A DNA stretch of 64,000 nucleotides from Mesostigma viride (Eukaryota > Streptophyta > Mesostigmatophyceae > Mesostigmatales > Mesostigmataceae): NCBI GenBank assembly GCA_009746045.1, contig RPFO01000082.1:3405968-3469967 (forward strand), given 5' to 3'. Both the position numbers and the translations under genes were made by a program. Every line of letters starts with the position of its first letter. Positions within the stretch are counted from its first letter, which is position 1. Below are positions 54,964-64,000 of the stretch, one piece after another. Below the pieces are notes generated by a model. That model was not told where the DNA came from and made no database searches. It worked only from the letters and a program-made list of their open reading frames with translations.

Positions 54964-57900
54964 TCACACTTTCGAGGGCCTCTTCCGTAATTTCGCTTCC
55001 GCGATCTGCTGTTCCGTTTTCGAGTTCCTCCTCTTCTTATCGATCTCCTTTGCAGGCGCCCAGACTTCCACATCCTTCCAGCTCTTGCCATCCGTCAGCT
55101 TTACCACCTTCATCGCGTAGTCCAGCGGCATCCACCACAACTTGTTCTTCAACTTCCCTCCCTTCTCCCCCTCAGCGAAAAACTTAAATGCGACGTCCCT
55201 CCACTTGGTGTCGTATCCAGACACCTGCCCATAAAGCATGACGTCTTCTAGCTTGGCATACATTGGCGTAGCCGTATCCTTGTTCCCTGCTTGCATAATG
55301 GCTAAAGTCCACCCATCACACCAAAAGGCCTCTGGTGCTCCGAACCCCATTTCCCCGTCCATAAGTCTCATTTCCAACGTGGGCTTGTCATCATCCTCAT
55401 CGCCCGCCTGACTGTCTTCCGCCCCCTTAGGCTCCTCCCGTCCGGAAGTGTCAGCATGTACAGCCGCTGGTCCGAAGCCCACCGCCACATTAGCCAAGCG
55501 AAGTAACTGCTCCACATCCTCATTACCTGCGAGCAAACCGATCATGCCATCAACGCATGACTAAAATCGAGTTAGTAGAAATCGGACTGCCAACCGTGAA
55601 AAATCAAAACACTCTACATACCAGAATTCACTCGCAGATTTTTTCTTACCCTTTTTGGCCTTTTCCTTCGACCTCTGCTCGCAGGTAGACCCCGTCTGGG
55701 GGTGGGGGGCAGGCGCCGGGGCGGGTTTGGCGGGCTCGGCAACCTTGGCAGTCTTCGCGGTCTTGGGTAACTTCTTGGAAGCAACGCGCTCCTTTCCCCC
55801 GTCCTCCTCCTCTCCGCCGCCATCCTCCTCCTCCTTCTCCTCCTCATCGTCCGAATCTGAAAGCACAACTGCTTTTCGACGCCGTTTCTGAGGCAGGGCA
55901 GGCTTGGGAGGCTTCCCCACCTTGGCCGATTTCTTGGAAGCAACGTGCTCCGCAGCCTTCCCACCCTTGGCGGATTTCTTGGTAGCAACGTGCTGCTCCT
56001 CCTCCTCCTCCTCCTCCTCCTCCCCCTCCTCCTCCTCAGCATCGTCGTCCTCCTCCTCCTCCTCCTCCTCCTCAGCATCGTCGTCCGAATCAGCCACTGC
56101 CACAACTGGCTTACGAAGCTGCTTCTTCGGTACCTGAGAAATGGCCAGAGTCGGCGGGGGAACCCGAAGCTGCTTCTTCGGTACCTGAGAACTGGGCAGA
56201 GGCGCCGGGGTGGGCAGAGTCGCCGGGGGAACCCGAAGCTGCTTCTTCGGAACCTGAAAAACGGGCTGCGACGCGGCAGGCTTGGAAGGCCCACCTCCAT
56301 CATCCTCAACAAGTGACACGACTGCCCGTCGAGTCACTTGAGAAGCGGGCTTCTTCGCCGCAGGCGGATCCGAATCACCTTCAGGCCCCGTCTCTGTTCG
56401 GCCTGCTGCGTTCTGACCTCGACGGGGGTCTCTCCGCGGTTAGACCCTCCTGCCGGACCTCCATCCCCTCCATCCCCTCCCTCCAACAACTGTTGGTCAT
56501 CCCTCTCCACCACGGCGGACGATCCCCCAGCTTCGTGGGAAGCTTTTCGCTTCTTCGCCCTTCCGAGCCTAGGCCCCCCATCACCTTCCCCCTGTTCAAG
56601 CCGCTCCCACAATTCACTCCCTTTCCCGATCCTTTCCACTATCTCTTGAAACCCCTTAATCTCCGTCTCGGTACCAAACACGATCACCATCGGTTCGAAC
56701 CTGGAGAAAAAGTCGTGGGCGCAAGCCTTCAGCACATTATCGTACATCCCGCCCGGTTGGGGAATGTCCGAAGCTGTCGGGCAAGGACCGAACGCCCACC
56801 ACCTCTCTGAAAGTTACTCCACTTATCACCCCAAATGTTCGCCAAGTTCAGCAGGCTCAGGCACGGAAGGGACCTGCCCAAGGGAAAGGGGCGGGCTGAA
56901 GCTGAGGCAACCTCGCCTGCCACCTGCTTGACGAGCGACTTGTCATCATCATCACCGTCTAGCCTGACAGCAAAACCAGACCCGGCGACGGCCCCAGTCC
57001 ACACTCTGCCACTCATACTTCACGTCCCACTCCTCCTCCTCCTTCGCCTCCTCCTCCTTCTTCGCCTCCGTCTCCTTCCCCTTCCCCTTCCCCTTCCCCT
57101 TCTCCAGCCCCTTCACCGGCCCCTTCATCGCCGCCTCCTTCACCCCCCCTTCGAGTAATCCAACTTTTGGAGCGTACTTCCTGAACGCTTCCGGAGCCAA
57201 AAGTGCCAAACCCACCGTCTTGTCCTCGCTCTCTTTTAGCAGAATCTCCTGAAAGTCGATCTTGCCATTACTGATATCCTTTCTCGGAATCCTCAGATGT
57301 GCGGCGTGTTTTTTGGCTTTAAGAAGGTAGGCGATGTTCCTCGTTATGATGACGGCCACATCCCAAAATTCCCGGTATCTGGCCACAATCTCCTTCCTGC
57401 CGACCGGCCGAGCGAGAGGATGGAGATTGAAGACGAGTTCGAAAATATGAGACGCCACAAACTCCTTGCCATTTGCGTCCTTGCATTGCGCTTCCAGCGT
57501 CTCATCCTCCTTGAATCTGGCGCAAATGGTCAGCCGCAGGCACTCCAGCACATCCTTGGCGATCTCCACCAACTTGGTGAGCTTTTCCGGTCCAACCTGG
57601 CAGCTCATGATGCAATCGATCACGGCGTCCATCATAGGAAGGCTGGCCAAGTTCCTGAAAGAAGTCCAAGAGACCTTCTGGCCTTTCTTCTCCCCCTCTG
57701 CATTGGCGAATTTGCACCTTTGCATCATCACCTCCTCAGGCGCGGGTTTCGTTGAGGCAGGATCATCAGTCTGCTCCTGTGTCAGACGGAGAAACGTGTT
57801 GGCCAGCGTGCGACTGTAAGCGGAATGCACTGAAGCAATGCTGTGGGCCGGCTTTTTCTTTCCTTCTGCTTCCTCCTCGTGTACATCCACCGCTGCCGGC

Positions 57901-60900
57901 TCCACATTCCCTTCCCTTCCCCCCGCTTGCCGCATAGCCGGGAGGATGTACGTGAGCAGATTGGTGTAGTGGCCATCCGCAATATAGTGGCCCTTCCCAC
58001 GCGTGACTTTGCCGTATAGATATAGCTTGTTGTAGTTCCACACGTCAAGCAACGCCTGGCCCAGCGTACGATCCGCCACGGCTAAGTCCTCCGAATTCGC
58101 CCCCTTGGCGATGTCGAACAGCTTCTCCAGCTTGCCGGTCAGCACCGCCTGCGACATCAATTAACATCGAGCGAGCAACGACAAAACTCAGTCATAAAAG
58201 GCGAGGGGTATAGCTGCGGATAGACCCTAACAAAATTCGAAAAAGAAACGGCCGACAATACGCAACGAAAATTCCAACAAAAAAAAGGAGAGGGTCTAGC
58301 TGCAGCGAGACCCTCGCAAAAAACTTGAAGCGCACACAAAAAACAACCACGAAAATTCCGAGGGTCTACCCGCAGCTAGACCCTGCCAAAATAGATAGCT
58401 TACATCTTCTTTTGCCTTAGGTAGATTTCGCAGCTCACTCCACGACGGGAGCAGGTCGCCACCCTTGAGAAGAATGACGTTCGTACCCATGTAACCACCA
58501 CGGAATTTCCGCAACAGGTCCTGGAAGGCGTGCTCCGCCTCCTTAGGAGTATTTGCGAAATTGGACTCCGCCCCACCCTCGCACATCATTGCCCGAACCT
58601 CTCCCCACCCGCCATCCGGCCCCCTGAGAAACGACTTTAACCCCTTAAAGTAGTGGTTCCCATCCACCACCGCGTACCGGAGAACCAGATACGGTACCGG
58701 TACCCGTTCCTCAAAAAATTTCGGATCGTAGGACTTCATCGCAGTATTGCACAGCAGGTTGAAAACTTGCCGACTGCCCTCGATCTCCTGAGGCAAAACT
58801 GCTTCCACCTCGTCCACCCTGGCGTAGGTACGCCACTCAAGTCCTCTCGCGAGGAAAGAGGTGGTGGACTCCGTGTTAAGCCACACGTCGACTTCAGTAT
58901 CCGAAAGGGGCCGGAAGTACCTGGACCCCACATCCTCCGCGTCAATCTTGGCGCCGTGGTGAATGCTTCAGCCACTTGACGAAATCCGGCATGCACAAGA
59001 TTTGCTTGTCGAACAGGTCAGGTTGAGATTCGGCAAGCGCCTGGAAAGGGAACTGCCAGACCGGGACAACAACCTTGAAGTGCAAGGCGTTGTCCCGCGC
59101 ATTGAGGAGAATGCGGCCGTTCTCCTTAATGGTTTCAAGGTTTAAACGCCGCTGCCTCAAAGCCTCTGGCAAAATAAGCGCGTTGACCGTCTGGATCCGC
59201 ATACTGAAACATCCGGTCTGCTTAAAATCGGCCGGCCGAATCCAACGCGTTTCCCTGAGAGTATTGGCCTTCCGGATGTTCTGGTCCCTGACCTCCTTGT
59301 TCGAGTCGACCTTTTTCGAAGGCTTCCAGCTTTCAATGATAGGGTCGGTGTCCGGGTTCCCACTGCTCGTGAGCACCCCCTCCTTAAAAAGCTTGTTGAG
59401 TGACCGGAGCAGCTCAAGAAAGGGGGAGAACTCGGGCCAGTTTGGCAGGTCATCGACGTCCGCCATCCGCCTACTCGAGCAGTACTTGAGCATATCCTTC
59501 ACCAGCGCGAACACGGCGTCATGACCAGGTAACTTCTTCTCCACCGTGGCGTCTTCGTCCCCCCCGTCATCCTGAAGTAAAAAATCGAAAAGGACCGCAG
59601 GATTTGCTCAAGTCAGTAATCTTTAGGCCGACCACGACATCCTGTTCAGGGACGAACAAAGTTCTGTTGGAATAGTACCTTACTGACACTAAACACCAAG
59701 TCCCGCAGCCGTCAGCGTCTACCCGCAGCGAGAGGTCTAAATTTTCACAACAATCGTACCTGTCCAGTTTTCTGCTGCTTCTTGGCCTCCTTAGCCTTCT
59801 CCTTCTCCGCCTTCTTCGCCTCCTTCTCCGCCGCCTTCGCCTCCGCGTTCTTCTTACTGTTGGCCTTTGCCACCGCATTCAGCGCCCTTTTTCCCTCAGC
59901 GGCCCGACGACGAAAATCAGCCTTCATGAATTTCTCGATCTTGTCAACCTTTGCCTCTGAGTACTCCTTAGGCTGCCACTTGAAATTCTTGGTGGCTTTC
60001 GACTTCACCAGATTTGCGAATTCATATGCCAATTCACTCTTAAAGGTAGCGTCACCCAACACCTCCGTATCGAAATCGGCATCGACTTCCGCCTCAAGTC
60101 GTGTCAGGTACTTGCGAAACTCGGACCCCGCAGGTCCCTCCGAATCGACGCCATCGGGCGGAGACTTAAGCATGATCAGGCCAACAGCAATAATATGATC
60201 CTTCGCAACCTTCTTGCGGGAATCCAGCTTTTCCCTTTCATGCTCAGTCAATGGAGGCTTCGCCGCCTTCCCCCCCGCAGTACCCCCAGCGACAGCCCCC
60301 GCCTGCATGACAAAAAAAAACGAACAAGAAGGGACTTGACCTCAGTTCGATTGTTGCACCATCGTCTCTCTGCGGAGATACCCCTCAGCACGAAAAAAAT
60401 CACACGAACTCGCGGCGGATGAACGTACCTGCACAGCCACTTCTCCCTCAGCGTCTCCCCCATCCTCATCTCCTCCAGCGTTTTCATCCCCCCCATCCTC
60501 ATCTCCTCCAGCGTTTTCTTCCTCTCCGGCAGCGCCTGCTGAGGCCAAACCCCCCGCCTGTCAACACCGAATACGACAGCTCATTGGAAATCAAAATTAG
60601 TCGACATTTGTATATTTCGCATAATGCGCTCACTAAAACTTCAGGCGAAATGCAGACATCCGGATATCGTTTAATGCTTACCATTTCCATCTCGAGTCCA
60701 GACCAAATACCAGCACTGTCAACAGCCATCGCCGCAGCCGCCCCCTGAAAAAAGACAACAGATTGGTTGGGGGCACCGTTGAAATTAGCCGAACATGTCA
60801 GTCTCAATAAAAGGGTGAGGGTCTACCTGCAGCTAGACCCCATGTAAGATGCTCGTGGAAACTCGACGGACAAGCACCCACCTTATCAACCAAGTCTGAC

Positions 60901-63467
60901 AAATTAGGTAAATCCTCCGATACGTCCCCTGGCATGGAGCCCCCCTGCATGATATGACAGGACAAACCATGAAGGTTGGTCAGCATATAGAGCCCTATTC
61001 AGGGAATGGAAACAACCCAAATCGATAAACGATATCGGCAAGTTAACGTACCGAAACGTAGAACTTCCACCTCCTCAAAATCTTCCCCAAAGGCCATATC
61101 GGCACTTGATGGGCTCTCTCCTTTTCCAGTTGCCGCCTCAATTCCGCCTCGAAGAACAACTCGAGGGACTGCCAATGGCCTCCCGCCTCTAAATCAGACC
61201 ACTCCGTGTCTGTCTTGGTTCGGATACTCTGGAGACAATCAACCAACGAGATTTGATCCAACCATTCCTGGACGACTTCCCGGTATGGCTTATATGTCTG
61301 AATAACATGGAAGTCCTCCCGGTGCCGGAAACTTTGGATCACCTGTCCAGCCCAATCCAAAAAGAAAGCGACCGCTTCCCGCGAAAGGCTGGCGTCCGGG
61401 CTGACAAGAAAGTCAGTCCGCCACTTAACAAAAGATTGCAGTAAGTGGTCTCTTGCCATGTCCAAATGCGCGATCACTTCATGTGCGCGCTCCTCCAATC
61501 CTCCTACGTCATTCATTCTTCCCGGCACAATTACGATATAGTCACTGTTGGACGTGTCAACAAATCCTTGCCTGACAATATCAAACACTTCATCTTCCGA
61601 CAGTGAAGCCCTCGAATCCGCTCTCATATCTCCAGTCATGAGTTTAAAGAGCTGATGCAACGCAGTGGTTTTCAAGGTTTCCATATAGGAAGCCTCGATG
61701 CATGTGAAGCCAATGTGGACCTCGAACTTTTCAACCTCATCAAAGAGCGTCGACCATATTAAAGCACGACGGGGAAAGTAACGTCCGACATCCTCCTTCA
61801 GATTAAGGATGCACGACTGCGCGATCTTCAAAACCTCATACATGTCGTCACCAACGACCCTCTTCCCATGAATGGCTCGCTGTGTGGCTTCGAACAATGC
61901 AAGACGGCCCAGGCGGTCGTTCTTCCAAATTATTCTGACTGGAGGACGGTCGACGACACCGGACTTCTCTGCAAACGCTATCTCGGCCGAAAGAAAGCGG
62001 ATCAAGCCTCTCAAGCCCTTTTCGGCTTTACGACTCACCCCAGACTCAGACTCAGCCTGAGCCAGGTACTGTTTCAGAATGGCCAGCGTGTCGGGCTGCA
62101 GACAACAAGAGTAAAAAAAAGGCCACACATCGTCGTCGTCAACAACCTTAACTCCTAGGTCAACGTCTCTCCGCAGCTAGACCCTTACGATCAATGTATG
62201 ACATAAAATCCCACCCTTTCTACGATACACACACGCCGTTCAAGCCATCTGAAAAATGTACGTCTCACATTAATAAACATACCTGATAATCGACTGAAAA
62301 TCCTTCGTGAAGAAGGGGTGGGCTCCCGTTCTCGTCCTTCTCCCCCTCAACTGCCTTCGCAGCCTCCTCCCCTTCCTCGCAGCCTCCTCCTCCATCTTCC
62401 TCGCGGCCTCTTCCGCCTTCATCCTCTCCTGTCGCATCTGCAAAAAAAGAGCGGCCTCCTCCGCAAGAATTCCTTCGCTGCCGCCTCCGTCTTCTTCTTC
62501 GCCTCCTCCTTCTGCTTCGCCACCAGGATCCTGTGCTCCTTCTCCTGGGCAGCCTTTTTCTCCTTGTACTCCCTCTCCTCCTCCTCCCTCTCCGCCTTCT
62601 CCAGCCTCTCCTTCTCCTCCCTCTCCACCCTCTCCCTCTCCGCCTTCTCGATGGCCTCCCTCTCCGCCTTCTCCTTCTCCTTGTCCTTCTTGTCGAGAGC
62701 CGCGTATTCGTCAGCAAAGCTTGCGGCCATTGCTAACAAATCGGACAACCGCTTCTGACGCGACTCCCGAACCGGCGATTCCGGGTCTTCAGGCCTCCCG
62801 TTAGTCTGATCGCGCTCGTCCTCCTCAACAAGCTCACTGATAGACTTCCTCAGCTTCCTGAGCTCTTTGGTGCGGTCGTCTTCCTCTACCCACTCGGCCG
62901 CAGGCTTACGCTTAGAACTGGAATGCTTGGGGGACGGCGAGCGGGACGCAGCAGCGGGGGACTTGGGTGGCGGCGAGCGGGACTTGGGGGAAGCAGAGCG
63001 GGACGGCGAGCGGGACGCAGTTGCGGGGTTCTTGGTTGACGGCGAGGGGGACTTGCGAGAAGGAGAGCGGGACGCGGTAGCGGGGGGAACTTTGGGCGGA
63101 GAGGGGGACTTGCGGTTCGGCGAACGGGTCGCAGTTGCGGGGGACTTGGGGGACTTGCGGGGCGGCGAGCGGGACGCAGTAGCTCCGGCCGACTTGGGGG
63201 GCGGCGATGGAGACTTACGGGGCGGAGAGCGGGACGGAGCGCGAGACGCAGCAGCGAGAGGTTGGGGGGTATAATTCTGTCCAACTCGCTGGGGGGCAAG
63301 TTGGACTTGGAGGGCGGGGGACTCGGTGGGGGGGACCTCGCAAGATTTACGGGACCGAACTGCAACGGAGGAAACTCCTCCGTTGCCGTTCGGTCCGGCG
63401 AGGTGTTCGACGTCATCTTGGGTGAAACGGGAGTGGCCTTGACAGAATCGGAATAGGAGGACGACAT
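54964..63467 (-). CDS. Giant multi-exon gene of unknown function (~2,300 residues)
   Basis: Exons 5' to 3': 63351-63467, 62283-63288, 61052-62095, 60882-60944, 60682-60744, 60429-60557, 59760-60302, 58976-59571, 58404-58920, 57019-58148, 56830-56963, 56459-56773, 55650-56405, 54964-55526. All junction phases fit, and five introns are only 53-62 nt. Acceptors are often T-rich. In order the protein has an Arg/Ser/Pro-rich N-terminus (SRSPPRKSPSPPPKS), a charged coiled coil (KEKAEREAIEKAERERVERE), a ~348-residue globular exon (PDTLAILKQYLAQ...), Gly/Glu-rich linkers, Lys/Ala coil, two larger globular parts (QFPFQALAESQPDLFDKQIL; AVLTGKLEKLFDIAKGA, LALLAPEAFRKYAPKVG), triplicated VPKKQLR, very acidic runs and a basic C-terminus. 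I recognise no domain. Exon 62283-63288 has one unresolved frame break (62,360-62,450), possibly 1-nt homopolymer errors. The start is the first ATG, after a possible acceptor (TTCTGCAG). Confidence 0.65.
56425..56448. repeat. Palindromic repeat in a 53-nt intron
   Basis: GGGTCTCTCCGCGGTTAGACCC form of the 24-bp palindrome fills almost half of the mini-intron 56,406-56,458 of the giant gene. The arms are imperfect. Confidence 0.75.
58205..58384. repeat. Three palindromic repeats in one intron of the giant gene
   Basis: 58,361-58,384 (GGTCTACCCGCAGCTAGACC core), 58,291-58,314 (GGTCTAGCTGCAGCGAGACC core) and a decayed one at 58,205-58,228. Starts are 70-86 bp apart. The first lies 19 nt after the donor. 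Confidence 0.9.
59714..59738. repeat. Palindromic repeat, degenerate, in intron
   Basis: GCGTCTACCCGCAGCGAGAG followed by GTCT, about 21 nt after the donor of exon 59760-60302. Confidence 0.6.
60363..60385. repeat. Palindromic repeat, degenerate, in intron
   Basis: CGTCTCTCTGCGGAGATACC core, in the intron after exon 60429-60557. Confidence 0.65.
60818..60841. repeat. Palindromic repeat in intron
   Basis: GGTCTACCTGCAGCTAGACC core, about 40 nt after the donor of exon 60882-60944. Confidence 0.9.
62164..62186. repeat. Palindromic repeat in intron
   Basis: CGTCTCTCCGCAGCTAGACC core, in the intron between exons 62283-63288 and 61052-62095. Confidence 0.8.
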
Positions 63468-63543
63468 CTGCAGAACAATATCAAAAAAGCAAGTTTCACA
63501 AATGTCATTCAGAATCTGAATCGCCGGCAGAAAAACGATGGGG

Positions 63544-64000
63544 AGGGTCTCGCTGCAGCTAGACCCTTTCGTGGATTCTAAAAGGGACATTTAGTTTAAT
63601 GCAAAACTTTGGCGTCTCGCTGCAGCGAGACCCTCACTTCAAGCAAAAACAAATCATTTTTAGGGTGAGCGAAAACAAGCAACCTCCCATCATGCAAACA
63701 TAAAAAAGTATACATTCCTTGGGGTCTCGCTGCAGCGAGACCCTAACGTCAAACAAAAACAAATAATTTTTAGGGTGAGCGAAGAAAGCCCCCTCCCATC
63801 TTGCAAACATTAAAAGTCGACATTCGTAGGGGTCTCGCTGCAGCGAGACCCTAACACCGATACAAAAACAAATCATTTTAAGGGTGAGAAAAGAAAGACC
63901 CCCCATCATGAAAACATGAAAAATTGACATTCCTTGGGGTCTCGCTGCAGCGAGACCCTAACGTCAATACAAAAACAAAATTCCGAGGGTCTACCCGCAA
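63544..64000. repeat. Tandem palindrome array upstream of the giant gene
   Basis: Palindromes at 63,544, 63,611, 63,721, 63,829 and 63,936 (the last three with the perfect core GGTCTCGCTGCAGCGAGACC), and a sixth cut by the window end at 63,985. From 63,611 the unit is 107-110 bp and also repeats CAAAAACAAATCATTTTTAG, GGTGAG and CATCATGNAAACAT. It lies 5' of the start codon at 63,467. Confidence 0.95.

Noticed and set aside
62886-63590. Arg/Pro/Leu-rich minus-strand frame
   Set aside because: After ~63,350 it runs out of frame relative to the SRSPPRKS-rich frame that continues into the coiled coil. Only its first 39 codons (63,351-63,467) are kept as an exon.
63634-63930. 98-codon frame in the palindrome array
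   Set aside because: Its internal repetition simply follows the ~108-bp tandem repeat.

Overview
This is a nuclear window from a eukaryote, most likely a green alga. The reasons are spliced GT-AG genes, a plant-type WNK kinase with an OSR1_C-like segment, an eIF3F that reads like the plant protein, L1-like LINEs, several DNA-transposon families and many long C-rich or G-rich microsatellites. No rRNA, tRNA or CRISPR array was recognised. Genus-level assignment is not possible from the sequence alone.

Layout. 0.9-7.6 kb is a nested repeat zone: TTAA-flanked inverted-repeat elements, LINE 3' ends with (TAAT)n tails, and (GGTT)n arrays. 7.9-12.1 kb (-) is eIF3F in six exons, divergent from a membrane-anchored cyclophilin at 12.8-17.4 kb (+) in four exons. 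17.4-20.8 kb holds internally deleted LINEs. 21.3-31.0 kb (-) is a seven-exon gene for a MORN-repeat/EF-hand protein; its introns hold two short inverted-repeat transposons and a retroelement relic. 33.0-38.6 kb (+) is a complete WNK kinase gene whose last exon encodes an ACT-like domain. 38.7-54.7 kb is mainly repeats: two more TTAA elements, a composite trinucleotide array, a 587-bp inverted-repeat element, a 42-bp minisatellite and an ORF1-only LINE. 54.9-63.5 kb (-) is one very large multi-exon gene of about 2,300 residues with no domain I can name.

Gene models were built by hand. For eIF3F, cyclophilin, MORN/EF-hand and WNK every exon junction keeps the reading frame and total coding length is a multiple of three. 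For the giant gene every junction works, including five mini-introns of 53-62 nt, except one unresolved frame break near 62.36-62.45 kb.

The most interesting region is the right quarter. A terminal sequence at 54,669 and both ends of the 587-bp element at 48,229-48,815 are the same inverted repeat. A 24-bp palindrome (core GGTCTCGCTGCAGCGAGACC) occurs inside that short element, in the introns of the giant gene and in a ~108-bp tandem array just upstream of it, and I found it nowhere in the first 48 kb. This suggests, but does not prove, an undescribed large autonomous DNA element with its small non-autonomous derivative. Other notable points are a paralogous empty site proving TTAA target duplication, and C-rich tandem arrays that end at 3' splice sites in three unrelated genes.
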